DNA from: Brochothrix thermosphacta DSM 20171 = FSL F6-1036 | GTDB taxonomy: Bacteria; Bacillota; Bacilli; Lactobacillales; Listeriaceae | NCBI RefSeq assembly: GCF_036884295.1 | Contig: NZ_CP145608.1 | Coordinates: 1,798,001-1,862,000 of the forward strand | DNA length: 64,000 bases | Direction of reading: 5' to 3' | In this document: piece after piece, positions 19,341 through 29,011 of the stretch | Position numbering within the stretch: the stretch's first letter is position 1 | How the letters are laid out: each line of letters opens with the position of its first letter | Program-made: the position numbers and the translations under genes | The notes under the pieces: model-generated | What the model was told of the DNA's origin: nothing | The model's input: the letters and a program-made list of their open reading frames with translations, nothing else | The model's database searches: none

Positions 19341-19357
19341 TCACATGTTATCACTCT

Positions 19358-20710
19358 TTAAACTAATTCTTGTACAGCTTTGATAAATAAATCGCCACGC
19401 ACTTCAAAAGATGGCACCTGATCCCAGCTTGCACAAGCAGGGCTTAGTAAAATAACGTCACCTGGCTCGCTATATTCGTAAGCAACAGGCACTGCCTCTT
19501 CTACATCTGTGACTATTTTGATGTGTTCTACGCCTGCTTCAGTCGCAACACGTGCAATTTTATGTTTTGTTTCACCGAATAAAACAACAGCTCGAACATT
19601 TTTAAAGAACGGTTTTAGCTCATCGAACTCTGTCCCTCTGTCTAATCCACCTGCTAACAACACCACAGGTTCCTTAAAGCCTTTTAAAGCACTCTCAGTT
19701 GAAATGATATTCGTTGCTTTGGAATCGTTGTAAAAACGTCTGTTATTCAGTGTTTTGATAAACTGTGTACGATGTTCCACACCATAAAAAGTTGAAAGAA
19801 CATGCATAATGGTTTCATTGCTTTGTCCTTCTAATTTAGCAACACAAATCGCTGCTAAAACATTTTCGAGGTTATGTTCACCCGGTAAAATAATATCTTG
19901 TTGTTGTCCAACTATTTCATCTTTAAACATTAAATTACCATCGAGCACGTAAGCTCCAGCTTCTACAACTTCTTTCGTAGAAAAAGGCACAATACGCGAT
20001 TTAGCTTGCGTAATTAGTTCTCGCAATTCAGGTTGATTCCAATTCACTACTAAGTAATCATCGGCTTGTTGATTTTCAAAAATACGTAATTTAGCAGCTA
20101 CATAACCTTGACGTGAGCCGTGATAATCTAAATGAGCCTCATAAATGTTTACGATAACTGCTATATGCGGACGGAATGTTTGGATACCCATTAACTGGAA
20201 AGAAGATAATTCCATCGTGATAACATCATCTTTTTTAGCTTCCATCGCAACACCTGCTGCTGGAAAACCAATGTTTCCTGCAAGGTGCGCCGTTTTATCG
20301 CCAGCATTTAACATTTCATTAATTAATGTTGTTGTTGTTGTTTTACCATTTGTTCCTGTAATTCCAACAATTTGTGCCTCACTAATTTGGTAAGCCAACT
20401 CAACTTCTGTAATAACAGGAATATTAAGTTCTAATGCTTTTTGTACCATTTGATTTTCGTAAGGAATACCTGGATTTTTTACCACTAACTCAAAACCTTC
20501 ATCCAACAATTCAATCGGATGTGATCCCGTGATAACTTTGATGCCTTCTTCCAATAGGTCTTGCGCTGCTGGATTTTCAGCAAATGCTTTTTTATCATTG
20601 ATAGTTACAAAAGCACCTAATTCATGAAGTAATTCGGCTGCTTTGACACCACTTCTTGCAAGGCCTAATACAAGCACCTTCTTATGTCGATATGTCGTGA
20701 TTTTCTTCAT
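19358..20710 (-). CDS. murD: UDP-MurNAc-L-Ala:D-Glu ligase
   Basis: Cytosolic ATP-dependent ligase that adds D-glutamate to UDP-MurNAc-L-Ala. The N-terminal Rossmann segment VLVLGLARSGVKAAELL is followed by the P-loop VGITGTNGKTTTTTLINEM (about residue 112). Further family blocks are VNIYEAHLDYHG (about 186), FYNDSKATNI (about 325) and VVLLAGGLDRG (about 348), and LLSPACASWDQ lies near the C-terminus. It is 450 residues long. It is 1 bp after mraY, so the two are probably translationally coupled. Confidence 0.97.
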   Translation of the reverse strand: MKKITTYRHKKVLVLGLARSGVKAAELLHELGAFVTINDKKAFAENPAAQDLLEEGIKVITGSHPIELLDEGFELVVKNPGIPYENQMVQKALELNIPVITEVELAYQISEAQIVGITGTNGKTTTTTLINEMLNAGDKTAHLAGNIGFPAAGVAMEAKKDDVITMELSSFQLMGIQTFRPHIAVIVNIYEAHLDYHGSRQGYVAAKLRIFENQQADDYLVVNWNQPELRELITQAKSRIVPFSTKEVVEAGAYVLDGNLMFKDEIVGQQQDIILPGEHNLENVLAAICVAKLEGQSNETIMHVLSTFYGVEHRTQFIKTLNNRRFYNDSKATNIISTESALKGFKEPVVLLAGGLDRGTEFDELKPFFKNVRAVVLFGETKHKIARVATEAGVEHIKIVTDVEEAVPVAYEYSEPGDVILLSPACASWDQVPSFEVRGDLFIKAVQELV

Positions 20711-20711
20711 C

Positions 20712-21686
20712 TTAAAGCACCTCCATCAATACAGCTGCTACAGAACATAAAAGACCCACACACCAAAATACAACAACTGTTTTATTTTCTGACCAACCAC
20801 CTAACTCAAAATGATGATGAATTGGCGTCATACGGAAAATACGTTTACCGTGCGTTAATTTAAAATAAGTTACTTGCATCATGACAGATAATGTTTCTGC
20901 AACATACACGAACCCGATAAGTAACATCAACCATTCTACTTTTAGAAGGATAGATACAGCTGCCATCGCACCACCAAGTGCTAGTGACCCCGTGTCACCC
21001 ATAAATACTTTTGCAGGGTTGCGGTTGAACAAGAAGAATCCGATTAGTCCACCAATAACTGCCATACAGAAGTAAAGTACCGCTAAATTATGTTGTACGT
21101 AAGCTATAATTCCGAAAGCTGCAAACGAGAATGTTGCCAATCCTGCCAACAACCCATCAAGTCCGTCCGTTAAGTTCGTCGCATTTGAAAAGCCGACCAA
21201 CCAAAAAATAATAAATAAGCCATAGATATAAGGTAATTGAATTGTTATTTCTGTAAAAGGCACATTTAATGACTCTGAATAACCGTTTATAAGATAAACA
21301 ACATAGAAGAGAACACCAATTAGTAACTGTCCCATTAATTTTTGTTTTGCAGTTAAGCCTAAGTTACGTTTTTCACGAACTTTAACAAAGTCGTCCCAAA
21401 AACCGATAAAGGCATAACCAAGGAATGTTAATAACAATAACCACATCGTTGATACACTTCCGCGTGAGATACCTGTTCCAATTAACGTTGCAATAAAGAC
21501 CGCGGGTACAAAAATAATAGCTCCCATTGTCGGCGTACCTGTTTTTGCTTTATGACTTTGCGGTCCTTCTTCACGTTGTTCTTGACCCACTTTACGTTGT
21601 CGCATTGCTTGAATATAAATTGGTAATGCCATCACCGTTACTATAAATGCGATGAATGCTGTTCCTATAATAAATTTTGTAGACAC
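20712..21686 (-). CDS. mraY: Phospho-MurNAc-pentapeptide translocase
   Basis: Ten-helix membrane enzyme that transfers phospho-MurNAc-pentapeptide to undecaprenyl phosphate and makes lipid I. Signature segments are FIGFWDDFVKVREKRNLGL (near residue 92), ATNLTDGLDGLLAG (about 168), FMGDTGSLALGGAMA (about 230) and the cytoplasmic MTPIHHHFELGG (about 285). The start is a GTG at 21686 with GGGGAG 8-9 nt upstream. No ATG lies near. The length is 324 residues. Confidence 0.97.
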   Translation of the reverse strand: MSTKFIIGTAFIAFIVTVMALPIYIQAMRQRKVGQEQREEGPQSHKAKTGTPTMGAIIFVPAVFIATLIGTGISRGSVSTMWLLLLTFLGYAFIGFWDDFVKVREKRNLGLTAKQKLMGQLLIGVLFYVVYLINGYSESLNVPFTEITIQLPYIYGLFIIFWLVGFSNATNLTDGLDGLLAGLATFSFAAFGIIAYVQHNLAVLYFCMAVIGGLIGFFLFNRNPAKVFMGDTGSLALGGAMAAVSILLKVEWLMLLIGFVYVAETLSVMMQVTYFKLTHGKRIFRMTPIHHHFELGGWSENKTVVVFWCVGLLCSVAAVLMEVL

Positions 21687-21711
21687 AATCGTTCTCCCCT
21701 AACTTGTTTAC

Positions 21712-23178
21712 TTACTTTAGATTTTTTATTGCTTCTTCTGCTACTTCACGGTCATCAAAATGGTGTGTAACATCTCCGATAATTTGATATGTTTCATGAC
21801 CTTTACCCGCAATCAGTATAACGTCATCTTCTTGCGCTTCACTGACAGCTATTTGAATCGCTTTTTCGCGGCTTACTTCTTTAATATAAACGGCTTCAGC
21901 TGATACACCAGCTTCCATTTGATTAATAATTGTCATTGGGTCTTCAGTTCGTGGATTATCTGATGTGAGGATGGCAATATCTGCTTGATCAACTGTAATT
22001 TTAGCCATAATCGGACGTTTAGTACGATCTCTATCACCACCACAGCCTACCACACATATAATTCGACCTTTAGCAAAGTCACGAATCGTTTGTATAACAT
22101 TTTCTAAACTATCAGGTGTATGTGCATAATCTACAATAACTGGGAAAGCTTGTCCAGCGCTTACTAATTCAAAACGACCAGCTACACCTTGTACGGCTTC
22201 AATTGAAGCAATTGCTGTTTCTAGTGGCACACCTTGTACAACAGTTGCAGCAATAGCAGCGAGTGCGTTATATACATTAAAGTTACCGACTAATTGCATT
22301 TTGATAGGATAAGCCTTATTTTGGAATAATAAAGTAAAATGTGTCCCTTTTCCACTAATAACAATGTCCGTTGCTCGGAATGTTGATTCGTTGATAATAC
22401 CATAAGTTACAACATTAGCTGCAGTTGCAGTAATCATTCGCTCGCTTGCATTGTCATCTTTATTAACAACTGCAAATTTAGGTCGTTTACTACGATAATC
22501 ATTGCCTAATTGCGCAAATAACAAACTTTTTGCAATCGCATATTCTTCCATTGTTTTATGAAAATCTAAATGATCTTGCGTTAAATTTGTAAAAACAGCG
22601 ACATCATAATCACAACCATGAACTCTTCCTAATACAAGCGCATGAGAGGATACTTCCATTACAGCTGTATCCACATATTCCTCACGCATACTTGCAAATA
22701 AACGTTGCAAAGTTAAGCTGTCGGGCGTTGTATTTTTAGTTGTTTGGATTGTATCTCCAATTTTTTGATACATCGTACCTACAAGACCTGTGACTTGATT
22801 AACATTTCGCAAGACATGCTCTATCAAATGTGTCACTGTTGTTTTACCATTTGTTCCCGTTACGGCAACCATATTCATCTCATGAGTAGGATAGTTAAAA
22901 AAAGCACCCGCTAAAATCGCCATTGCACGATTTGTATCTTCTACATAAATAACTGGAACGGTTGTTACTTCAACAGGTTTCTCAGCTAGAATAGCAACTG
23001 CTCCATTCGCAATCGCTTTTTCAACATAATCATGACCATCAACTGTATACCCATCTATACAAATAAATAATGTACCTGGTGTCACTAATCGACTGTCTTG
23101 TTGCATATCAGTAATTTCAATGTCTTGCCCCTCATAAGCAACTAACGGTAACTTACTCAATAATTCATTCATTTTCAT
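21712..23178 (-). CDS. murE: UDP-MurNAc-tripeptide synthetase, meso-DAP adding
   Basis: Mur ligase that adds the third stem residue. The P-loop VTGTNGKTTVTHLIEH is near residue 105. The specificity motif DNPRTEDP (near 402) is the form found in meso-diaminopimelate-adding enzymes, consistent with dapF in this window. VVDYAHTPDSLEN and GCGGDRDRTKRP are further family blocks. The ATG at 23178 with AAAGGAA upstream is chosen, giving 488 residues. A longer upstream reading lacks a ribosome-binding site. Confidence 0.95.
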   Translation of the reverse strand: MKMNELLSKLPLVAYEGQDIEITDMQQDSRLVTPGTLFICIDGYTVDGHDYVEKAIANGAVAILAEKPVEVTTVPVIYVEDTNRAMAILAGAFFNYPTHEMNMVAVTGTNGKTTVTHLIEHVLRNVNQVTGLVGTMYQKIGDTIQTTKNTTPDSLTLQRLFASMREEYVDTAVMEVSSHALVLGRVHGCDYDVAVFTNLTQDHLDFHKTMEEYAIAKSLLFAQLGNDYRSKRPKFAVVNKDDNASERMITATAANVVTYGIINESTFRATDIVISGKGTHFTLLFQNKAYPIKMQLVGNFNVYNALAAIAATVVQGVPLETAIASIEAVQGVAGRFELVSAGQAFPVIVDYAHTPDSLENVIQTIRDFAKGRIICVVGCGGDRDRTKRPIMAKITVDQADIAILTSDNPRTEDPMTIINQMEAGVSAEAVYIKEVSREKAIQIAVSEAQEDDVILIAGKGHETYQIIGDVTHHFDDREVAEEAIKNLK

Positions 23179-23214
23179 TTCAAATCGTTCCTTTCTTTCA
23201 TCATCTACACACAA

Positions 23215-25464
23215 TTATTGTGGTGTTATTGCACCTGCAACATCATTCACATGCACATCAGTTTCTTGTTTTTCATCAGCATTAGCTTCATCAGTACTCG
23301 GCTTAGCATTATATTTCGGTAGTTTGGAAGGATCTTCCATTTTTAAGGTTATTTCAGATTTTGCACTGACTTTTTGTCCTGCTGGTATGCTTTGTTTTAG
23401 CACATAACCTTCTCCCGTAAAGTTGATTGGAATACCACTAATTTCAGAGAATTTCAACGCGTCATTCTTCGACCAATTTGTCATATCAGGCATCGTGACA
23501 TTACCATTTGTCAGTAAAATAACACGCTGCTTAACAAAGATATTTTCACCGCTTTTAGGCAGTTGTTGGACAATTTCATCACCGTCTCCCACTACCGTAA
23601 CAGAAGCGCCAGATGTCTTCAACTCTTTTTGAGCATCTTTTACTTTCATATTAGCGGTATCAGGCATCACCACTGATTTTGCGTTCAATTCTTTTTCTGG
23701 TTTTATATTTAAGTACTGCAAACTTGTTTGCATAACAGGATTGAAAATTGATTTAATCACATCTGTACTCGATTCACCTGCTTGTATCACTGGTTTTTTC
23801 ACAGCAACATACATCATTAATTGTGGATCGTCTGCTGGTGCAATTCCCATGAACGAGTATATGTAATCATTCGGTCCTGTCATATAACCAGAACCATCAG
23901 GATTGGCAATTTGAGCTGTCCCTGTTTTACCCGCTAATTTATACCCATCTAATTTATACATTGAGCCCGTCCCGTTTTTCGCCTCAATTACCGAACGTAA
24001 TTGTTTAAGCGTGGCATTTGCCGTTGCTTTAGAAATCGGTGTACCGACAACTTCAGGTTTTGTTTTAGTAACTTTTCCTGTTTTACCATCCTTGGTTGAC
24101 TTAATATAGTAAGGCTTCATCATTTTACCATTGTTTGCAATTGCACTAATACCTTGCATCATTTGCAAGGCTGTAACAGTTGTTCCTTGACCGAACGCTG
24201 TTGTTACACGCTCAATTGGATAGCGGTAGAGAATATCTCCTGTTGCTTCATTAGCCAAACCACTATTAGTTGATTTACCTAAACCAAAACTTTCAAGCGC
24301 TGATTTAAAACGAGTTGTGCCAATTTTATCAAGTAAATTTGCAAAGGCTACGTTAGATGAAAGTGCAACACCTTCATTAAAAGTAATGTCGCCCCAACCG
24401 TCTCCATTATTCCAATCGTTGATTGTAATTTTATCTACCTTATATGAGCCTGATTTGAAATAAGCATCAGGGTTATAGACACCGTTTTCGATAGCCGAAG
24501 CTAAAGTGAAAATTTTCATAACCGAACCGGGTTCAAATGGTTCTTCTGCAATTAAATTACGCCATGATTTATCGAGACCCTCACGTGTTTGAGCATTAAA
24601 AGTTGGTCGTTGACTCATCGCTACAATCTCACCTGTTTTAGGATTCATCACCACAGCCATCATTTCTTCTGGTTTGTATTTTTTTTGTGCTGCTGTCATC
24701 CGTTCTTCTAATAAGGTTTGAATCCGTTTGTTAAGCGTTAATGTTAAAGAATCCCCGTCGACTGGTTTTTTCAATACTTTTTCAGCATTAGGCAATACAA
24801 AACCGTAGTTATCTTGACTGTAATTGATTGAACCATCTGTACCGCTCAATTCTTTATTTTCGCTATCTTCAATACCCATCTGGCCTTTTTGCAAGAACGT
24901 GCCATCTTTTTGTTCATCTTCTTTCACTAAACCAATTAAATTAGAAGCAAAGACACCATTAGGATAGATACGTTGATGTGTTTTCTTGAAAATAATACCT
25001 GGTAATTTTTCCTTCATTATCTCATTTTTTTTCGATGAGCTAATATTTTTACCAGCAGTACCAAATTCTACTTGATCTAATTTTTGATCCAGAATCTTCA
25101 AAATATCAGATTCTTTCATATCAATATATTTACTAAGTACTTTAGCTGTATGTTCATGATCCACAACATGTTGCGGATTATTTTTATCAATTGTTAATCT
25201 AGGTGTAATGACAGCTATCATTGAGTACGTTGTGACATTCTCAGCAATAACCTCACCATTCACATCTAAAATATCGCCACGTTGTGAAAAGAGTGTTTCT
25301 TTTTGAAGATATTGTCGTGCTGCTTGGCTAGCTAACGGTCTTCCATTTGCTTTACCGACTACTTCTAAATAAAGAAAGCGAGATAGCAGTAAAACAAAAA
25401 ATAAACCGAAAAAGCCCAGCAAAAAAATTGCGCCTCTTCTTCGGTTTCTCATAAGTTTTTTCAT
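23215..25464 (-). CDS. pbpB: Class B penicillin-binding protein PBP2B
   Basis: Divisome transpeptidase. It has a short cytoplasmic tail and a single membrane anchor at about residues 12-35 (AIFLLGFFGLFFVLLLS). The PBP dimerisation domain follows. In the transpeptidase domain the active Ser is in SVMK (about 314), SSN is near 369 and KTGTAQ near 517. Two PASTA domains lie at about 605-665 and 665-725, and a Thr/Asp-rich tail ends the protein. It is 749 residues long. Its ATG overlaps the ftsL stop by 4 nt. A second spoVD-type paralogue is absent. Confidence 0.95.
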   Translation of the reverse strand: MKKLMRNRRRGAIFLLGFFGLFFVLLLSRFLYLEVVGKANGRPLASQAARQYLQKETLFSQRGDILDVNGEVIAENVTTYSMIAVITPRLTIDKNNPQHVVDHEHTAKVLSKYIDMKESDILKILDQKLDQVEFGTAGKNISSSKKNEIMKEKLPGIIFKKTHQRIYPNGVFASNLIGLVKEDEQKDGTFLQKGQMGIEDSENKELSGTDGSINYSQDNYGFVLPNAEKVLKKPVDGDSLTLTLNKRIQTLLEERMTAAQKKYKPEEMMAVVMNPKTGEIVAMSQRPTFNAQTREGLDKSWRNLIAEEPFEPGSVMKIFTLASAIENGVYNPDAYFKSGSYKVDKITINDWNNGDGWGDITFNEGVALSSNVAFANLLDKIGTTRFKSALESFGLGKSTNSGLANEATGDILYRYPIERVTTAFGQGTTVTALQMMQGISAIANNGKMMKPYYIKSTKDGKTGKVTKTKPEVVGTPISKATANATLKQLRSVIEAKNGTGSMYKLDGYKLAGKTGTAQIANPDGSGYMTGPNDYIYSFMGIAPADDPQLMMYVAVKKPVIQAGESSTDVIKSIFNPVMQTSLQYLNIKPEKELNAKSVVMPDTANMKVKDAQKELKTSGASVTVVGDGDEIVQQLPKSGENIFVKQRVILLTNGNVTMPDMTNWSKNDALKFSEISGIPINFTGEGYVLKQSIPAGQKVSAKSEITLKMEDPSKLPKYNAKPSTDEANADEKQETDVHVNDVAGAITPQ

Positions 25465-25838
25465 TTAATATCCACAGCCTTAACGTTGTTTTCGTTAGAT
25501 TTTAATCCATTCTTATTTGCTTCTTTATACACCCGATCATAGCGACTTAATTCATCAACGTTCGCTTTTAAATCAGAATTCGTTTGTACTTGTTGTGTGA
25601 TTTTAGCTTCTTGTTGCTGGATATTAGTGTTCATTTCATAATTATTTGCCTGAACAGATAAGAGCCAGATGGACAAACAAGCTGACACGCTCACAATACC
25701 AGTAACGAATACATTTCGTAATTTACGAAGTGCTTGTTGCTCAGGACTATAACCTTGTCGTACCTGTCTATTTGGTTTTTCCGCAGGTTTATTGACTCTC
25801 GGTTGTCTTTCTATTTGTCGCGCTGCATTGTTGGCCAT
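25461..25838 (-). CDS. ftsL: Cell division protein FtsL
   Basis: Small bitopic divisome protein. It has a basic Arg/Gln-rich cytoplasmic region (residues 1-42) and one transmembrane helix (about 45-65, VFVTGIVSVSACLSIWLL). An extracellular coiled coil (about 67-110) then pairs with DivIC and DivIB. Sequence conservation in this family is low. The assignment rests on topology, length (125 residues) and its position between rsmH and pbpB, with a 4-nt overlap. Confidence 0.9.
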   Translation of the reverse strand: MANNAARQIERQPRVNKPAEKPNRQVRQGYSPEQQALRKLRNVFVTGIVSVSACLSIWLLSVQANNYEMNTNIQQQEAKITQQVQTNSDLKANVDELSRYDRVYKEANKNGLKSNENNVKAVDIK

Positions 25839-25877
25839 CTTTTTTTCAGCTCCATTCTTCTCTTTTGTTAGTTATGA

Positions 25878-26813
25878 TTATTTTAAACACTCGGCTACTC
25901 TAAGTTTTGCAGAGCGCGCTCTATTGTTTACTTCTAATTCTTCTTCTGATGGTAGAATTGGCTTTCTTGCTATAATCTTCAATTTCGGTTGATATTCATG
26001 CGGTATAACTGGTAAATTACGTGGTAGATCAGGACCTTTGGCATAATCTTTTAAAATCAATTTTGTAATACGATCTTCCAGTGAATGGAAAGTGATAACA
26101 GAAACACGTCCACCCACTCGTAAAAGATTAACTGCTTGATCAAGCGATTCTTCTACAGCACCCAGTTCATCGTTCACTGCGATACGTATCGCTTGGAAAA
26201 CACGTTTAGCTGGATGACCACCTTTACGTCTTGCAGGAGCAGGGATAGCATCTTTAATCAACTCAACTAATTCACCTGTCGTTTCGATACGTTTGATTTC
26301 ACGACGTTTTTCAATTAAACGCGCCACTTGTTTCGAAAATTTCTCCTCGCCATATTGAAAGAATATACGAACTAATTTTTCATAAGGCCACTCGTTAACA
26401 ACAACTTCTGCAGTCAACGCTTGTTCTTGATCCATACGCATATCTAACTTAGCATCTTGATGATAACTAAACCCTCGTTCAGCTTCATCTAATTGTGGTG
26501 AAGATACACCCAAATCATACAAAATACCATCAACTGCATCAACATTACGATTAGCAAGTTCACGACGGATATCTCGAAAATTCGCTTTAACTAACGTGAC
26601 ACGTTCATTGTATTTTTCTAACTTAACCTTTGCGTTATCAATTGCTGTTTGATCTTGATCAAATGCATACAAGTGACCCTCATCAGATAATTGCGATAAC
26701 AAATACTCACTGTGGCCAGCGCCACCTAATGTGCAATCGACATAAATGCCGTCTGGTTTAATATCCAGCGCATCGACTGTTTCATGTAATAAAACTGTTT
26801 CATGTTTAAACAT
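25878..26813 (-). CDS. rsmH: 16S rRNA m4C1402 methyltransferase
   Basis: SAM-dependent methyltransferase (formerly MraW) that modifies C1402 of 16S rRNA. The N-terminal [15 protein letters not shown] and SAM motif [16 protein letters not shown] (about residue 24) are diagnostic. [20 protein letters not shown] (about 100) and [13 protein letters not shown] (about 235) follow. The length is 311 residues. It is the second gene of the dcw operon, 16 bp after mraZ. The ribosome-binding site (GGTG) is weak. Confidence 0.97.
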   Translation of the reverse strand: MFKHETVLLHETVDALDIKPDGIYVDCTLGGAGHSEYLLSQLSDEGHLYAFDQDQTAIDNAKVKLEKYNERVTLVKANFRDIRRELANRNVDAVDGILYDLGVSSPQLDEAERGFSYHQDAKLDMRMDQEQALTAEVVVNEWPYEKLVRIFFQYGEEKFSKQVARLIEKRREIKRIETTGELVELIKDAIPAPARRKGGHPAKRVFQAIRIAVNDELGAVEESLDQAVNLLRVGGRVSVITFHSLEDRITKLILKDYAKGPDLPRNLPVIPHEYQPKLKIIARKPILPSEEELEVNNRARSAKLRVAECLK

Positions 26814-26829
26814 ATTTTCACCATCTTCT

Positions 26830-27261
26830 CTATAGGTTAAAATCCGACATTTGTTCTGCTATTTCAGCAAATGATTCTTCTGCTTCATCAAAGAATGTTT
26901 CCCATTCTGATTGAGCCCATATTTCAATACGACTTGATACGCCGACAATAGTTGTTTCTTTTTCAATTAAGGAATATTTTAGTAAATTCTGAGGTAGATT
27001 GATGCGTCCTTGTTTATCGAGTTCACATTCGACTGCGCCCGAAAGGAAGAAACGTGAAAAAGCACGTGCATCTTTTTTGGTTAACGGGAGCTCTCGCAAT
27101 TTTGCAGCAAGTATTTCCCACTCGTACATTGGATAAACAAACAAACATTTATCCAACCCCCGGGTAACCACGAAGTGTTCGCCTAACTGCTCACGGAATT
27201 TTGCAGGCATAATAAGTCGACCTTTTACATCGATATTATGAGCATATTCTCCCATAAACAT
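26830..27261 (-). CDS. mraZ: Transcriptional regulator MraZ
   Basis: AbrB-like DNA-binding protein that autoregulates the dcw operon. It has two SpoVT/AbrB-type halves: [19 protein letters not shown] (residues 6-24) and [18 protein letters not shown] (about 78-95). The ATG at 27261 with AGGGG 7 nt upstream gives the usual 143 residues. It is the first gene of the cluster. Three GTGG repeats at 10-bp spacing lie about 30 bp upstream of the ATG and form its probable binding site. Confidence 0.96.
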   Translation of the reverse strand: MFMGEYAHNIDVKGRLIMPAKFREQLGEHFVVTRGLDKCLFVYPMYEWEILAAKLRELPLTKKDARAFSRFFLSGAVECELDKQGRINLPQNLLKYSLIEKETTIVGVSSRIEIWAQSEWETFFDEAEESFAEIAEQMSDFNL

Positions 27262-27290
27262 AAGCACACCCCTTTTCTGTTTTAAGTTTA

Positions 27291-27316
27291 CCACATTCCC
27301 CCACTTTCCACCACTT
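27291..27316 (-). promoter_or_regulatory. MraZ binding repeats
   Basis: On the minus strand three repeats occur in exact 10-bp phase: AAGTGGTGGA, AAGTGGGGGA and ATGTGGTAAA. MraZ is known to bind direct GTGG/TGGG-type repeats spaced by one helical turn upstream of its own gene. No convincing -35/-10 pair could be fixed around it by eye. Confidence 0.72.
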
Positions 27317-27448
27317 AGAACCAAAAAAAAATCACTACCTTTTAACCAGAAGTAAATCTCCCACTAATTTGCGCTTTTTTTTACATAAAAAAATACTTTT
27401 CTTATTTCAAATTTTATTTAAAACTATTTTAAAGGTTTACCTAACAGT

Positions 27449-27467
27449 GTTCGTATAAAATACGAAC
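27449..27467. repeat. Palindrome GTTCGTAT-AAA-ATACGAAC
   Basis: Perfect 8-bp inverted repeat with a 3-bp spacer, between the terminator of the preceding gene and mraZ. It lies about 190 bp upstream of the mraZ start. The half-site order is opposite to the Gram-positive LexA box (CGAAC...GTTCG). It may be an operator for an unknown regulator. Confidence 0.6.
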
Positions 27468-27506
27468 AAAAAAAAGGTCGTAAGAAAATAAATTCTTTAC
27501 GACCTT
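27466..27506 (-). terminator. Terminator of the DUF3397-like gene
   Basis: On the minus strand AAGGTCGTAAAGAA and TTCTTACGACCTT form a stem with a short loop, followed by eight U residues. It separates the upstream gene from the mraZ operon. Confidence 0.9.
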
Positions 27507-27564
27507 ATAAACTCTATTGTCAACAGCTTTATCACGCTGTTTCATTTTGACTATACGTCATTAT

Positions 27565-27915
27565 TCACATGAAAAACGAAAGAACCCACATGACAATTGT
27601 TAAAAAATAGCTAAAAATAACTACGATTAGCAGTATCTTAGTATAACCTTTCAATATCTTAATTATATAAATTTCTTTTTTGATGGCATTGAAAATAAGT
27701 ACGTATATAAAACCGATAATCAAACACAATAATAAAAGATATAAAAACCATTGGTTCAGTGCTAAATCATTTAGAATAAAAAAGATTGCAGATAAGGTCA
27801 CTACCAACATCACATAAGCATATGGGAAATTCATGCGTTTTTTTCTCGTCAGTAATTTTATTAAAATAAATACAAATAGTGGCATTACTACCCAAATAAT
27901 TGTCGGGAAACTCAT
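27565..27915 (-). CDS. Small membrane protein, DUF3397-like
   Basis: Protein of 116 residues with four predicted transmembrane helices (about residues 2-18, 31-48, 53-75 and 90-115) and a basic KLLTRKKRMNFP loop after the first. DUF3397 proteins lie next to mraZ in many Bacilli and match this size and topology. The family call is from memory of context, and the function is unknown. The ATG at 27915 has GGAGG upstream. The gene has its own terminator. Confidence 0.65.
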   Translation of the reverse strand: MSFPTIIWVVMPLFVFILIKLLTRKKRMNFPYAYVMLVVTLSAIFFILNDLALNQWFLYLLLLCLIIGFIYVLIFNAIKKEIYIIKILKGYTKILLIVVIFSYFLTIVMWVLSFFM

Positions 27916-28013
27916 TACATTCCTCCATCTCAATAGAACACAGAATTATTGTTTTAATTATACGACATCCTTCTTTTTTTTGCGACAGTTTCTCATTTAC
28001 ATCTTCATAAAAA

Positions 28014-28053
28014 GAAAAAACCTCCCCAAGAGCCATGGTCTCTCGGAAAGGTT
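28014..28053 (-). terminator. Terminator of yceD-rpmF
   Basis: On the minus strand AACCTTTCCGAGAG and the complementary CTCTTGGGGAGGTT form a long stem, followed by TTTTCTTTT. It lies 41 nt after rpmF. Confidence 0.88.
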
Positions 28054-28094
28054 TTATATCAAAAGTGTACGTTTCACTTTTGTGAAAGAACGTT

Positions 28095-28274
28095 TTACGC
28101 TTTTGCTTCTACAACTGTTTCACCTTTATATTGTCCACATTCTGGACATACGCGGTGAGATAGTTTTGATGCGCCACAGTTAGGGCAAGCTGTCATACCT
28201 GGTACTTCTAATTTAAAGTGTGTACGACGCTTGTTTTTCTTAGCTTTTGAAGTTCTACGTGCTGGTACTGCCAT
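28095..28274 (-). CDS. rpmF: 50S ribosomal protein L32
   Basis: Protein of 59 residues starting [17 protein letters not shown], with a zinc ribbon formed by CPNC and CPEC (C+ form). The ATG at 28274 is preceded by AAGGAGGTG at ideal spacing. A TTG two codons upstream is not needed. It lies 32 bp after yceD, the conserved bacterial pair. Confidence 0.97.
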   Translation of the reverse strand: MAVPARRTSKAKKNKRRTHFKLEVPGMTACPNCGASKLSHRVCPECGQYKGETVVEAKA

Positions 28275-28306
28275 TTTCAAACACCTCCTTAAATAAAAAT
28301 TAAAGA

Positions 28307-28846
28307 TTACTCATCTTTTTTAAAATAATCAGCTAAAGCTGCTAATCGAGAATCACCTTTTGGTGCCTCAGCATCTTCAGACTGTTGTTCCTGAGCGTTA
28401 AGATCATCTTGTGAAACGACAATCCAACCATTACCTGATTTTGATGCTTTATTTGATTCCGCAGCATAAACCTGCATTGGAATATCAACTAGCACACATT
28501 CTTCAATAATCGGCATTAAATCTACCTGATTGTCAGTTATCTCATATACATCATCACTGCCCGAAAACTCCGCAATATCTTTCACCATTATTTCGCTGAT
28601 ACTAATATCTAACGGATATGGTACATCGACTAACGTACGTGCACAAGGTAGCGTAATAACGCCAGTTACTTTTAAAGTCACTGTTACCTGATCACGCTGA
28701 GTTACTAAGCGACCTGATACATGAATTGATTTTGCCGAACGTACATCTTTATTTTTTTTATGCAAAATTTCAGTAAGATCTACCACTTCATCAACGGGAA
28801 ATCCATTTCTGCTTTTTTGTATTTGTAAAAAAGACCATTTCAACAT
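28307..28846 (-). CDS. yceD: YceD family protein (DUF177, YlbN)
   Basis: DUF177 family protein of 179 residues, linked to 23S rRNA processing or large-subunit assembly and nearly always cotranscribed with rpmF. The family core [16 protein letters not shown] lies near residue 88, and the C-terminal [13 protein letters not shown] is typical. A low-complexity Gln/Glu stretch precedes the C-terminus. AGAGGTG lies upstream of the ATG. It is divergent from tmcAL. Confidence 0.92.
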   Translation of the reverse strand: MLKWSFLQIQKSRNGFPVDEVVDLTEILHKKNKDVRSAKSIHVSGRLVTQRDQVTVTLKVTGVITLPCARTLVDVPYPLDISISEIMVKDIAEFSGSDDVYEITDNQVDLMPIIEECVLVDIPMQVYAAESNKASKSGNGWIVVSQDDLNAQEQQSEDAEAPKGDSRLAALADYFKKDE

Positions 28847-29011
28847 TTTTCATCACCTCTACATGGACAACAAGACCAATTATAGCTTTAAATCACATCA
28901 TTTGTCAACCTTATTATCTTTAATGGACATATATTCATTCGTTGCTTTTTGATTCGTGCTGTTTTTTTGTTATTATTATATGTAAAGATAAAATTTGAGA
29001 GGACGTATGCA

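Noticed and set aside
27449-27467. LexA/DinR box upstream of mraZ
   Set aside because: The Gram-positive LexA box is CGAAC-N4-GTTCG. Here half-sites are in the opposite order, with a 3-bp spacer.
27767-28036. 89-codon minus-strand ORF overlapping the DUF3397-like gene
   Set aside because: It is in a different frame, covers the terminator of rpmF, and has no ribosome-binding site.
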